A stretch of DNA of 38,873 nucleotides from Magnetovibrio sp. (GCA_002709525.1 PARE01000012.1:67453-106325), one strand, 5' to 3'; counted from the first letter of the stretch, positions 13,985 to 23,005 are shown. The notes: generated by a model not told the origin, from the sequence alone. Program-made: numbers and translations.

Positions 13985-14878
13985 TCAGCGATCGGTTTGG
14001 CCCGCGGCTAGGTGTTTGAGATATTCGTTTAATGCCGCGTCCAGGGTGCGAGAGCGGTCCATTGTCTCGCGGGTTTCGTCTGCGAAGGGGGATTGTGCGA
14101 GAACGCGCAGTACCGATGCCGCGCCATCATGGAAACCACCGGTGACGCCGGCCTGACGGAAGGTGGCGGCGATTTCCTCCATCTCGCCGATCCAGCGGGC
14201 GGCGTCGGCAGGGATAAAAGGGACACTATCCTCCATCTTCGTGAGTGTTGAGGATTGGCTGTATTGAAACTCCTCCAAGACCGTCTCGTACACTCCAAGG
14301 GACTTTGCTGCCATCAACAGGGCCGTGTGGAGCGTGAAGGTGCCCTTGGTCAAGGCCGCGTAGACCATCTTCACGGCGGAGGCCTCTCCAGGCTCGCTGC
14401 CGCATGGTTTCACTATGAGCCCACAACCATCTAAGGTCTCCATAGCCGCGGTATCGGGACCGGAAACATAGAATCGCGGCACGGCTTTACCCGGAGCATG
14501 GCCGATGATGCCCGCATCAATAAAGAGCGCGCCAGCATCGTTGATAACCCCGGCGATTTCCCGGACGGTACCGGGCGACACGGCGTTGCAGTCCACATAG
14601 GTGAGCGTCGTGCCAACACCTTTCACAGCAATCGCCACGTCCCGGGCCAGATCAAGGGCGGCGGCCGGTGGTAAAATGGAGAGAAAAATATCCGCTTCTG
14701 TTACCAGGCCGACCATATCCTTTACGTCGCGTGCGCCTGCACGTTCCGCCATCTGGCGCGAAGTGTCACTGCGTTTGGCGAGGCAGGTAACGATCTCGTA
14801 ACCGTGTTCCTTAAGCACGCGGGCTACGGCATGCCCCATGTCGCCCATGGCGATGACGGCGATAGTTTTAGCGATCAC
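13985..14878 (-). CDS. 6-phosphogluconate dehydrogenase-like NAD(P)-dependent oxidoreductase with DUF1932 C-terminus
   Basis: A 297-residue beta-hydroxyacid-dehydrogenase-type enzyme. Seen: an N-terminal Rossmann domain with IAVIAMGDMGHAVARVL, where the first Gly of GxGxxG is Ala; LSILPP at the end of beta-4; DAGIIG in the substrate loop; and a catalytic-type lysine in EASAVKMVYAALTKG (K170). The C-terminal helical domain resembles DUF1932, found in 3-hydroxyisobutyrate- and L-threonate-dehydrogenase relatives. It lies between an MFS transporter and cobD in a minus-strand operon headed by an erythronate-dehydrogenase-like gene. Oxidation of a small hydroxy acid is likely, but the substrate is not known. 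Confidence 0.85.
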   Translation of the reverse strand: MIAKTIAVIAMGDMGHAVARVLKEHGYEIVTCLAKRSDTSRQMAERAGARDVKDMVGLVTEADIFLSILPPAAALDLARDVAIAVKGVGTTLTYVDCNAVSPGTVREIAGVINDAGALFIDAGIIGHAPGKAVPRFYVSGPDTAAMETLDGCGLIVKPCGSEPGEASAVKMVYAALTKGTFTLHTALLMAAKSLGVYETVLEEFQYSQSSTLTKMEDSVPFIPADAARWIGEMEEIAATFRQAGVTGGFHDGAASVLRVLAQSPFADETRETMDRSRTLDAALNEYLKHLAAGQTDR

Positions 14879-14962
14879 GAGGCTGTCCTGTGGTTGCGTA
14901 CTAATGGCAATGTATTGTCTCTGTTTGGCTGACGTAAAGCGACCAGGCTGCGAAAAATGACC

Positions 14963-16183
14963 CTATGCACGCCTCAGCCCCAGCCAGGCCAACGCGCTGG
15001 TCCCGATAGTGATTGCGAGTGAAACCCAGATGATGACTTCAATCAAGACGGGAGCATCCAGTGCCCAGCCGACGGCCACTGGGCCTAGCGCAGAAGCGAA
15101 AACTGAGAGTACCGCAGCGGCAGCGCGAATGGCTCCCAGGTGCTGAGTGCCATAGAGTTCCGCCCAGAGGGACGCGAAGCTGGGATTGGTTGCGCCGGCA
15201 CTGAACCCCATAGCGCCCAGCACGCCGGCTGCCCATAGTTCGTTCTCGCCTAGCGCTAGAATCATCAGCGAGATCATGAATGGCACTAGGACATAAGGAG
15301 TGACCCGCCGAGCAGTGGTTCGATCGATGAGCCAACCGGTGATGAAACTGCCTGATACCTGACAAGCTGCAAAGACGGCAAAACAGACGCTCCACCATAG
15401 GAAATCCCATTGCTTGGCGGTGCCGATAATGTGCGTCTGATGGAATATGATCCCAGTGAAGATGGCTGACATGGTCATAACGATGGGCGCGACCATTAGG
15501 AAACGTCGATCACGCAGCATCTCGGCGCGGGTCCATTGACGCTGGCCGGCGTTGACAGAGCTCAATGCCTCAGGCCCCTGGCCGTCCTGGCCGGCGGTAC
15601 GTTTTAGGAGAAATGGGATTGTCGGCAGCATGGTGACGGCGACTGCCAGGCCCATAACGATCCAAATGTAAGGCCATGTGGTTACGGTGAGAGCGATGGT
15701 GATCAATGGGGGCAGGGTGCCTTCGGCTATAGGAAAGCCGAAGCCGGCAATGGCGATAGCTCGGCCGCGTTCTGCCACGTACCGGCGGGCCATGGCGGTG
15801 ACGGCGATGTGTGCCATCATACCCTGGCCCAGAAATCGCACGGAGAGGATACCGAAGAACAGGGAGGCGGAGCCGCTAACTTGCGAGAACGCTGTTGCAC
15901 CAGCCGCCATGGCGACACACACCCACCAGACGAATCGGCCGAGTCGTAACCGGTCCACCAACCGCCCTGCTGGCCAAAGAATGGCAGCGCTGACCAGGGT
16001 GGCGGCCGTATAGATGCCGCCAAAGTCCGTGTGACTGAGTTGAAAGTCCTTGCGAAGGACGTCACCGAAAAGGGAAATCAGGTAGGTCTGGCCAGGGCTT
16101 GTCCAGAACATGACTAACGCACCGAACAGCAGGAAACGCCATTCGCGGCGAATGAAGGCCAGAGTCGGGGTCCCGGCGGTCAC
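14963..16183 (-). CDS. MFS transporter
   Basis: A polytopic inner-membrane carrier of about 406 residues with 12 apparent membrane segments. Seen: the cytoplasmic loop 2-3 motif GRLVDRLRLGR, a central charged loop (KRTAGQDGQGPEALS) between the two halves, and the repeat GWLIDRTTARR in the second half. This is typical of small-organic-acid or drug carriers. The open frame runs up to an ATG at 16267, 44 bases inside denD. A GTG at 16181-16183 gives a more usual N-terminus, and its first bases overlap the stop of a 15-codon mini-ORF that itself starts in an ATGA overlap with the denD stop. The operon suggests import of a sugar acid or related hydroxy acid. Confidence 0.85.
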   Translation of the reverse strand: MTAGTPTLAFIRREWRFLLFGALVMFWTSPGQTYLISLFGDVLRKDFQLSHTDFGGIYTAATLVSAAILWPAGRLVDRLRLGRFVWWVCVAMAAGATAFSQVSGSASLFFGILSVRFLGQGMMAHIAVTAMARRYVAERGRAIAIAGFGFPIAEGTLPPLITIALTVTTWPYIWIVMGLAVAVTMLPTIPFLLKRTAGQDGQGPEALSSVNAGQRQWTRAEMLRDRRFLMVAPIVMTMSAIFTGIIFHQTHIIGTAKQWDFLWWSVCFAVFAACQVSGSFITGWLIDRTTARRVTPYVLVPFMISLMILALGENELWAAGVLGAMGFSAGATNPSFASLWAELYGTQHLGAIRAAAAVLSVFASALGPVAVGWALDAPVLIEVIIWVSLAITIGTSALAWLGLRRA

Positions 16184-16223
16184 TTTGGCGATCCGGTTGG
16201 CCCGCGTTCCGCAGTGACCTGGG

Positions 16224-17210
16224 TCATGCGTCCAGGTAATCCTCGATGAAGTTACCGATGATTTCATTCAGGCCACCGTCCACAGGGAAACTCAGGCTCT
16301 GGGCGCGATGCCATTCAGCGTCCGGGGGCCAAGTCTTCACGATGTCCACGATAAACGGATCGGGCTGCACGGTGATCTTGCCCAATCGGCGATTGCTATC
16401 GAAGCTGGTCACGGCCTGAATCATGTCTCCGGCGGTGACCGTGTGGCTGGGCAGGCCGACCCCGCGGTCGTCGCCTAACTGGTCGCTATGCAGTTCATGC
16501 AGATGGATTAAACCCTCCACGATGGCCCGGTAGCCGAGGATTGGCATCGGTGTCGTTTCGGGTACGGGTACGATGTAGTCTACGCCCGTAAGCGGCTCTC
16601 GGAATACCGCGCTGGCGAAGCTGGAGGCCGCCGCGTTCGGTTTTCCGGGTCGGATGATCACAGTTGGCAATCGGGCTGAGCGTCCATCCAGGAAGCCTTT
16701 CCGCGTGTAGTCGTTAATCAGAAGTTCGGAAATGGCCTTGGTGATTCCGTATGTGGTTTGGGGGGTTTGCTTCGTCATGTCTCCGACAATATTTGTCATA
16801 TGCATGCCGCCAAAGGTGGCGATGGAACTTGCAATTACCAGGCGCGGCTGGCCGGCGCGTGCCCGCACGGCCTCCATGATGTGGCGGCCACCGTCCAGGT
16901 TCACCCGCATGGCGAGGTCAAAATCCTTCTCGCCGCCGCCGCTGACCACAGACGCCAGGTGGAAGACCGAGATGTCGTCGCGATCAATCAGGTCTCTCAC
17001 CGTCGCGCCATTCGAAATGTCACCTGTGACGGCCTTGATAGTCACGCCTTCCTTCTGAGGCTGATCTAGCGGTTCGCAAACGTCGAAGAGCGTGACCGCG
17101 TCGATGGCCTGTTTGTTACCATCCGGGCCGGTCAGTTCTCCGACTTCCAAGAGCCGCTTGACCAACCGGAACCCTATGAAACCTGCGCCACCTGTGATCA
17201 CCACTTTCAT
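16224..17210 (-). CDS. denD: D-erythronate dehydrogenase-like NAD-dependent epimerase/dehydratase family protein
   Basis: A 328-residue extended-SDR enzyme. Seen: Rossmann motif TGGAGFIG (6-13); the family-typical HLASVVSGGGEKDFDLAMRV and VNLDGGRHIMEA; the catalytic pair in TTYGITKAISE (Y154, K158) with S128/S129 upstream; then the long stretch IIRPGKPNAAASSFASAVFREP, which is characteristic of the DenD group. DenD oxidises D-erythronate to the 3-keto acid in tetronate catabolism. A ribosome site AAGGACA precedes the ATG at 17210. It heads the operon with the MFS transporter, DUF1932 dehydrogenase and cobD. The partner kinase and decarboxylase (OtnK, OtnC) are not adjacent, so the physiological substrate remains uncertain. 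Confidence 0.82.
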   Translation of the reverse strand: MKVVITGGAGFIGFRLVKRLLEVGELTGPDGNKQAIDAVTLFDVCEPLDQPQKEGVTIKAVTGDISNGATVRDLIDRDDISVFHLASVVSGGGEKDFDLAMRVNLDGGRHIMEAVRARAGQPRLVIASSIATFGGMHMTNIVGDMTKQTPQTTYGITKAISELLINDYTRKGFLDGRSARLPTVIIRPGKPNAAASSFASAVFREPLTGVDYIVPVPETTPMPILGYRAIVEGLIHLHELHSDQLGDDRGVGLPSHTVTAGDMIQAVTSFDSNRRLGKITVQPDPFIVDIVKTWPPDAEWHRAQSLSFPVDGGLNEIIGNFIEDYLDA

Positions 17211-17438
17211 GGTTGTGTCCTTTTTTTATCCCAGCCAATTTGGGCGACGGCGGATGGTAGCGAACTCACGCGCGCAAGAAAAACCTTTCTGACAATTTAA
17301 TCCCATTATGCTCGTATCGGGCCGAGAGGAAGCCCCTACCGTCGGCGAGCCAGCCCGAGCACTATTTTTTGACGACCTTCGCGATCGGATCAGGGGCTTC
17401 GTTGCAGGATTGATATTCAAGTAGCTCATGCCGTCGGC

Positions 17439-17942
17439 TCAGTTGGCAATATCGGGGGCCTCGGCAGCCAGCGCCAAAATGGCCGCGCCTTTCATCCGAT
17501 AGGGCAGCCAGGTCTCCATATGGGTACAATCGATGGCGTGGTAGAAGTCGCGGGTTGGGTTCCAGTCCAAGACGGAGAGTTCGAGCCGCTTACAATCCCG
17601 TTCTTGGGCTAGTTTCGCCAGCGCTGCCATGAGGTCTTTGCCAAGGCCCAAGCCGCGGGCTTTTTCGTCCACGTACAGGTCTTCCAGATAGATACCCGGT
17701 CTTCCCTCCCAGGTGGAGTAGTTATTGAAAAACAGCGCGAAGCCGACGACCTCCTCGTTCAATTCGGCAATCAGGCACTCAAATCGCTTGGGTTCTGAGA
17801 ACCCGTCGCGGTGAATGTCCGCCTCGGTTATCTTAATTGAGCTTTGGGGCTTGTTCTCATAGGCGGCGAGTCCTTTGATGAGTTTGATGATATCGCCTGC
17901 GTCTTCGGGTCGTGCCCAGCGAATGGTGGTATGGGGGGGCAT
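17439..17942 (-). CDS. GNAT family N-acetyltransferase (diamine acetyltransferase-like)
   Basis: A 167-residue acetyl-CoA-dependent acetyltransferase. Seen: TIRWARPEDAGDIIKLIKGLA at the N-terminus; ALFFNNYSTWEGRPGIYLEDLYV, typical of spermidine/diamine acetyltransferase-like GNATs; the acetyl-CoA loop RGLGLGKDLM; and the C-terminal LELSVLDWNPTRDFYHAID. Length fits the family. The open frame extends to 18017, but the ATG at 17940-17942 has CAGGAG about nine bases upstream and is the best start. It is divergent from the GST gene with 68 bases between starts, so the promoters share this short gap. The substrate amine is unknown. Confidence 0.88.
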   Translation of the reverse strand: MPPHTTIRWARPEDAGDIIKLIKGLAAYENKPQSSIKITEADIHRDGFSEPKRFECLIAELNEEVVGFALFFNNYSTWEGRPGIYLEDLYVDEKARGLGLGKDLMAALAKLAQERDCKRLELSVLDWNPTRDFYHAIDCTHMETWLPYRMKGAAILALAAEAPDIAN

Positions 17943-18010
17943 GCGCTTGTGCTCCTGCATGTTTGAGGAGAAAGTATGCTCTCCGAGCCGACAGAAAGGA
18001 ACCGAAAGCC

Positions 18011-18667
18011 ATGGCAAGGCTGTTATATGACCTCTGTGCTGATAACGATCTCCGTTTCAGCCCGTTTTGTTGGCGGGTCAAACTAGCGCTGGCCCACAAG
18101 GGACTGGACTACCAGACCGAACCGGTGCGCTTTACGGAGAAGTTAAAGCTTGAATTCTCTGGGCAAACACTATTGCCTGTGCTCGACGACAACGGCACAA
18201 TTGTTAGCGACAGTTGGGCGATCGCCGAATATTTGGAACAGACCTATCCGGACACGCCGACCCTGTTTCCGGGAAACGAGGGAAAGCATATGGCGAAGCT
18301 CACGATGGAGTGGATGGACAGCCAGAACCGGGAGCTTCTGACGTTCATTATCCTTGATATTTTCGCCAAACTTAACGCCGAGGACCAGGCCTATTTTCGT
18401 GCCAATCGCGAAGAGCGTTTTGGTAAACCCTTGGAGGAGGTGCAAGCTGGACGCGAGGAGCGTATACATGAATTCCGTGAGGTCAATCTGGCGGCGCTCC
18501 GGGTGCACGTCACTGATCGGCCGTTCATCGCCGGCCAAGAACCAGCCTATGGCGACTATGCCGTGTTCGGGTCTTTCCAATGGGCGCGCATCGCCAGCGA
18601 TTTCGATTTGTTGACCGAGGGCGATCCTGTCTTTGAATGGCGGGAGCGCATGATCGCGCGGGTCTGA
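18011..18667 (+). CDS. Glutathione S-transferase family protein
   Basis: A 218-residue cytoplasmic transferase. Seen: an N-terminal thioredoxin-like domain with SPFCWRVKLALAHKGLDY (a Cys in place of the usual Tyr/Ser region, as in omega- or zeta-like types), LPVLDDNGTIVSDSWAIAEYLE, which binds glutathione, and a helical C-terminal domain ending VFEWRERMIARV. The longer frame starts at 17912 but overlaps the GNAT gene; the ATG at 18011 with AAGGA upstream gives the family N-terminus. It is distinct in sequence from the GST at 3903-4505. The role could be thiol reduction or conjugation, and nothing nearby narrows it. Confidence 0.88.
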   Translation: MARLLYDLCADNDLRFSPFCWRVKLALAHKGLDYQTEPVRFTEKLKLEFSGQTLLPVLDDNGTIVSDSWAIAEYLEQTYPDTPTLFPGNEGKHMAKLTMEWMDSQNRELLTFIILDIFAKLNAEDQAYFRANREERFGKPLEEVQAGREERIHEFREVNLAALRVHVTDRPFIAGQEPAYGDYAVFGSFQWARIASDFDLLTEGDPVFEWRERMIARV

Positions 18668-18987
18668 CATGTCTTTGTCCAGGCCTGGAGGTTGATCTTC
18701 GATGCGTATTTCATCGGGGAGAAGTTCTTGCTCCGGGTTTTGTTGCATAAGATTTGCTCTTGCTTTACCAGGGATATGTTCAGGAACATGCTAATTGTCT
18801 GAAAGGCTATACTGATTAGTATCGGTAGGGGGCTGATCATAAACTCGGACTTCTTGCATGCATTGATTTAACGAAATCTGGAGAGTGATGCCGGGGTCAT
18901 GAGTAGACTATAGCCGTCAGGCATAGGGGAAACGTCAACTTTTACTGAAGCGGTGATAGTACGTTTTAGGAGAACCGCAGAATTAGC
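18668..18987. other. Intergenic region
   Basis: About 320 bases between the GST and the convergent EamA transporter. Open frames here are antisense extensions of neighbours. No repeat, terminator with a T-run or small gene was recognised. Confidence 0.5.
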
Positions 18988-19902
18988 CTACAACAGCCTG
19001 GAATTCGTACAGTTGGCGTGTTTTGGCGCCATTTCTCGGGTCGCGAGCAACACGGCCACCAGAACTAGTCCGCCGCCAGCATATTGGATAGCCGTCATAC
19101 GTTCGCCCAGGATCAAGGCCGCTGCCAATAGAGTGACTATGGGTTCCAGATTATTGATCATGGATACCGGCGCGGGGTTCGCGAGCCGCACAGCCACCAT
19201 CAATAGACACATGCCTGCGATATAGCCGGCCGCCGCGATATTCAGGCCGGTCCATCCGGCACGGTCTGTAGGCAGCGCGATGTCACCAAAACTGAAAAGC
19301 ACGGCGAAGGCCACCGGTAGACAGAATGCCTGAGTGTAAAACGTGAGCGTGAGCGGGTCCATGCGCCGAGCTGCCCAGGAGCCGGTTATCATTACAAGAC
19401 AGGCGCCGACTGCCGCGATCAGGGCGCAGCCGACACCGCGAAGGTCCAGGATCGGGAAGCTCGGTCCTAACGCCAGGGTTAGGCCTCCAAAGGCTGCGGC
19501 GAATGCCACGATGGTGGCGAGATTGGGCGCGCGCCGCTCCGTCAGAGAAGCGTGCACCAACACGATAATTGGAAAAGTGAAAAAAATCAGGGCTGACAGG
19601 CTTACGGGAATGAACAGTACCGATGACATGTAACCGAAGGCCACCATGAGGATGCCCAGCGTCGTCGCCAACGTTGGCCTCAATGCGGCTAGGTTGAACG
19701 CCCACGGTCTGCGAAAGAGAGCGACGAGGGCGGCCGTGATTACTGTCGCCACGGCGACTCGGAAGGCGACCAGCGTGGTCGTTGAGACGCCACCGTCATA
19801 GGCGATGCGGGCCGCTGGTGTGATCACCCCCAGGCTGATGGACGCGGCGGCTGCTGCGACCAAGCCGGAAATCTGTTGTGATGGTGTTGGTGTCATGGTC
19901 AT
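18988..19902 (-). CDS. DMT superfamily (EamA) transporter
   Basis: An inner-membrane protein of about 304 residues with ten apparent membrane segments arranged as two EamA repeats. Seen: first repeat from GLVAAAAASISLGVITPAARIA, with the end-of-repeat segment LFIPVSLSALIFFTFPIIVLV; second repeat from GVGCALIAAVGACLVMI, ending in MINNLEPIVTLLAAALILGE, the classic second-repeat EamA signature. Such carriers export or import metabolites such as amino acids. The open frame reaches 19965; the ATG at 19900-19902 is more natural, with another ATG two codons later. It is divergent from ridA with about 115 bases between starts. The substrate is unknown. Confidence 0.87.
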   Translation of the reverse strand: MTMTPTPSQQISGLVAAAAASISLGVITPAARIAYDGGVSTTTLVAFRVAVATVITAALVALFRRPWAFNLAALRPTLATTLGILMVAFGYMSSVLFIPVSLSALIFFTFPIIVLVHASLTERRAPNLATIVAFAAAFGGLTLALGPSFPILDLRGVGCALIAAVGACLVMITGSWAARRMDPLTLTFYTQAFCLPVAFAVLFSFGDIALPTDRAGWTGLNIAAAGYIAGMCLLMVAVRLANPAPVSMINNLEPIVTLLAAALILGERMTAIQYAGGGLVLVAVLLATREMAPKHANCTNSRLL

Positions 19903-20017
19903 GGCTTGTCTTTGAGACTTTTCCCTGCTCGGCTCAACAAAAATCATGGTTGTTGCTCGCAACAATTTTGCTCATTGTGCGGGGGTTGGGATATACACAT
20001 CAGGAGATACGAACACC

Positions 20018-20413
20018 ATGGCCCTTCCTATTTTTCATAACTTCTCCGCCGCGCCCAAGCATGTCGCGCCGTTCAGCCATGCTGTCGAATGCGAAGGTTG
20101 GGTGCAACTTACAGGTCAGATGCCGACTGATCCGGAGGATGATACCAAACCCTTACCTAATGGGATTAAAGCACAGACACGGCGAGTTATGGATAATTTG
20201 GTAATCGTCCTAAATGAGGCTGGTTTGGGGTTGAAAAACGTCTTGTCTGTGCGTGTCTTCATCACTGATTTCAAACGCGATTACGATTCCATGAACGAGG
20301 TCTATAAAACGTATTTTCCGGAGCACCGTTTTCCTGCGCGGACCTGTATTGGAGTGACTGGCCTTGCCCGGGATGCGTTGGTGGAAATCGATATGGTCGC
20401 TAAACGATCCTGA
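20018..20413 (+). CDS. RidA family protein (enamine/imine deaminase-like)
   Basis: A 131-residue YjgF/RidA-fold protein, normally a trimer that hydrolyses reactive enamine or imine intermediates released by PLP enzymes. Seen: GWVQLTGQMPTD, VIVLNEAGLGLKNVLSVRVFITD, and the terminal RFPARTCIGV with the conserved Arg (R108) that binds the substrate carboxylate, then DALVEIDMVA. The length is normal. The open frame starts at 19946, but the ATG at 20018 has AGGAG upstream and gives the family N-terminus. It stands about 200 bases before the acyl-CoA dehydrogenase gene on the same strand; the creatinase gene lies beyond on the opposite strand. Confidence 0.92.
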   Translation: MALPIFHNFSAAPKHVAPFSHAVECEGWVQLTGQMPTDPEDDTKPLPNGIKAQTRRVMDNLVIVLNEAGLGLKNVLSVRVFITDFKRDYDSMNEVYKTYFPEHRFPARTCIGVTGLARDALVEIDMVAKRS

Positions 20414-20616
20414 TAGATTATTTCAGCGTTACCATCTAATGGCTCAGATTTCTATAAATATCAGACGAAATTATCACGAGTAATTCATCAAATTCGCATG
20501 GCGAAACAAACCCCCGGATTAAAATTGGAGCCCACCGACCAGGGTTTGGCAGGTGGTCATGATGCCGACACTTACCTTGGGGAAGGTGACTAGATTGGAA
20601 GAGGAAAAGAAAGCGA

Positions 20617-21756
20617 ATGATCCGCGATCAGCAGAAAATGAATGAACACCTCGACCGGATTCGGACCTTCGTCCGTGACGTGGCCATCCCCAATGAAGAT
20701 CGAGTGGAGTTGGAGGATAATATTCCAGAAGAGGTGATTAATAAATTAAAGGAGCTCGGCAGTTTCGGTTGGAGCATCCCCGAGGAGTTTGGCGGCGCAG
20801 GTATGACGTCGGAAGAACTGGCGCTAGCGTTTTTAGAATTTACGCAATGCTCGGTGGCGTTCAGGGTATATGGCGGGCAGAATGCGGGAATTGGTTCGGA
20901 ATGTATCATCCGCGATGGGACGGAAAATCAGAAACGCACTTACCTGCCACAATTGGCATCTGGCGAAATGCTGGGGTGTCTGGCCCTGACCGAGGAGTCT
21001 GCGGGTTCCGACGCGACAGCTATGCAGACCCGAGCTGAGAAAGTCGACGGCGGCTATCGTATCAATGGCACGAAACGTTACATCACGCTGGCGCCTATTG
21101 CAGACCTATTTAGCGTGTTTGCGCGCACGGATGGGGAAAGGGGCAGCAAAGGGGTCACCGCTTTCCTAATCGAGCGCGGTGCTGAGGGCCTGACCACCAG
21201 CGTTTCAACCCCGAAGATGGGCCAAGAAGGTGCGCCCATAGGCGAGGTTTACTTGAACGACGTGTTTGTTCCCGACAGCGCCATTCTTGGTGGCCTCGAG
21301 GGCAGGGGGTTCGGCACTGTAATGAAGGCACTCAATAAGCAGCGCATCAATTTGTCTGCCCTTTCCACTGGGCCGGCCATCCGCATGCTTAATGACGCTA
21401 TCAACTTTGCAAAGTCGCGTAGGCAGTTTGACAAGTCCATCGGCGAATTTCAGTTGGTCCAGGCAATGCTGGCCGAATGTAAAGTTGAAATTGAAGCGGC
21501 CAGAGCCCTGATCCTAGAGACGGCCCGAAAGCGCGATCGCGGTGATGATGTCACAATGGATGTTAGTCTTTGTAAGTACTTTTCCACTGAGATGTGCGGT
21601 CGTGTTGCTGATAGGGCAGTGCAGATCTTCGGTGGTGCCGGATACGTCAAGGGGTCGGGTATTGAGCGGTTCTACCGTGATGTGCGCGCCTTCAGGGTCT
21701 ACGAGGGAACTAGCCAGATTCATCTACTTAACATCGCGAAGCATCTATTGAGCTGA
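20617..21756 (+). CDS. Acyl-CoA dehydrogenase
   Basis: A 379-residue FAD enzyme that introduces the alpha-beta double bond in an acyl-CoA thioester and passes electrons to ETF. Seen: an N-terminal helical domain; the flavin-binding CLALTEESAGSDATAMQTRA and GTKRYITLAPIADLF in the middle beta domain; the C-terminal helical domain with RRQFDKSIGEFQLVQAML and IFGGAGYVKG; and the catalytic base in RVYEGTSQIH (E363), the usual short-chain position. The ATG at 20617 has GAGGAAAAGAAAG upstream. The gene converges on the creatinase gene, with 46 bases between the stops. The acyl chain preference cannot be read with confidence. Confidence 0.94.
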   Translation: MIRDQQKMNEHLDRIRTFVRDVAIPNEDRVELEDNIPEEVINKLKELGSFGWSIPEEFGGAGMTSEELALAFLEFTQCSVAFRVYGGQNAGIGSECIIRDGTENQKRTYLPQLASGEMLGCLALTEESAGSDATAMQTRAEKVDGGYRINGTKRYITLAPIADLFSVFARTDGERGSKGVTAFLIERGAEGLTTSVSTPKMGQEGAPIGEVYLNDVFVPDSAILGGLEGRGFGTVMKALNKQRINLSALSTGPAIRMLNDAINFAKSRRQFDKSIGEFQLVQAMLAECKVEIEAARALILETARKRDRGDDVTMDVSLCKYFSTEMCGRVADRAVQIFGGAGYVKGSGIERFYRDVRAFRVYEGTSQIHLLNIAKHLLS

Positions 21757-21802
21757 CCCGAGGAGAACCGTGCCATTGAGTGGGCGCACACAATACTCTC
21801 AG

Positions 21803-23005
21803 CTAGCCCACAACGATGTTATGGTTGGGTCCAAAGGGGAAACCAGTGATGTTGTCTGCTCCGTCTTCAGTAATGACCAAAATATCATGCTCGCGGTAGC
21901 CGCCGGAACCAGGTATCCCCTCGGGCAGCATTATCATGGGTTCCATGGAAACGACCATGTTTGGCTCTAGCACGGTCTCGATATCTTCGCGCAATTCCAG
22001 GCCTGCCTCACGTCCGTAGTAATGGCTAAGCACGCCAAACGAATGACCGTATCCGAATGTCCGGTACTTGAGAAGGCCGTGGGCTTTATAAATCTCGTTC
22101 AACTCTTTTGCGATATCGCAGCAGCGCACACCGGGCATGATTAGATCAAGGCCGCGCTTGTGAACCTCAACATTGACGTTCCAAAGGCGAAGGTGATCGT
22201 CGCTGGCGTGGTCCAGGAACAAGGTGCGCTCCAGAGCTGTGTAATAGCCCGCAATCATAGGGAAACAGTTTAGGCTTAAGATGTCGCCCTTCTGTACTCG
22301 GCGGCTGGTTACAGGGTTGTGCGCTCCGTCCGTGTTTAAACCCGACTGAAACCAGGTCCAAGTATCCATGAGCTCGGCGTGTGGGAAACGCGAGGCAATC
22401 TCTCGAACCATGGCGCCGGTAGACGCCAGGGCTACCTCGTGCTCCGGGACGTCCTCGGTAATTGCCGCAACACAGGCAGCGCCCCCAATGTCAGCTACTT
22501 GGGCTCCCTGTTTGATATGTGCAATTTCCTCATCCGACTTGATCATGCGGAGCGCCATCACTTGCGGCGCGATATCGATCAACTCTGTGTTAGGCAGAGC
22601 GCCTATCATCTTGCCGAGGTTGGTAACCGTCAGGTTATCTTGTTCGATGCCGACCCGACCGCCCGCGAGCACGAGTCTTTGGATCGCACGGAAGTAATTG
22701 TCGCGCTGCCAGTCCGTGTAGATGAGGTTGTCACCGTAAGTGCGCCGCCATGGTTGTCCGCCGTCTATATTGGCGCTGACCAACGTCGCCTTGTCGTGTG
22801 TCACGACGAAGGCATAAAATCGGCCGAAGTGGCAGAACAAGAAATCTGAATAGTAGTTAATGTTATGGTACGATGTGAATATCACTGAATCGAGGTTCTG
22901 TTCGACCAAGAGGTTGCGAAGCCTTGACAACCTGCCCTCGTATTCATCACCAGAAAATGTGTGGGGTGCGCGTTCGCCGTTCTCGATAGTGATCAGGTTT
23001 TCCAT
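21803..23005 (-). CDS. Creatinase (creatine amidinohydrolase)
   Basis: A 400-residue cytoplasmic homodimeric enzyme that hydrolyses creatine to sarcosine and urea. It has the M24 'pita-bread' fold but needs no metal. Seen: an N-terminal domain with FTSYHNINYYSDFLFCHFGR, ANIDGGQPWRRTYG and YTDWQRDNYF, and a C-terminal domain with MDTWTWFQSGLNTDGAHNPV, ERTLFLDH, GYGHSFGVLSHYYGREAG and MEPMIMLPEGIPG. The residues corresponding to the Pseudomonas enzyme's H232, E262 and E358 are H229, E259 and E355, each offset by three. A strong AGGAG precedes the ATG at 23005. Sarcosine oxidase and urease genes are not in the window. Recognition is by remembered family sequence and is strong. Confidence 0.95.
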   Translation of the reverse strand: MENLITIENGERAPHTFSGDEYEGRLSRLRNLLVEQNLDSVIFTSYHNINYYSDFLFCHFGRFYAFVVTHDKATLVSANIDGGQPWRRTYGDNLIYTDWQRDNYFRAIQRLVLAGGRVGIEQDNLTVTNLGKMIGALPNTELIDIAPQVMALRMIKSDEEIAHIKQGAQVADIGGAACVAAITEDVPEHEVALASTGAMVREIASRFPHAELMDTWTWFQSGLNTDGAHNPVTSRRVQKGDILSLNCFPMIAGYYTALERTLFLDHASDDHLRLWNVNVEVHKRGLDLIMPGVRCCDIAKELNEIYKAHGLLKYRTFGYGHSFGVLSHYYGREAGLELREDIETVLEPNMVVSMEPMIMLPEGIPGSGGYREHDILVITEDGADNITGFPFGPNHNIVVG

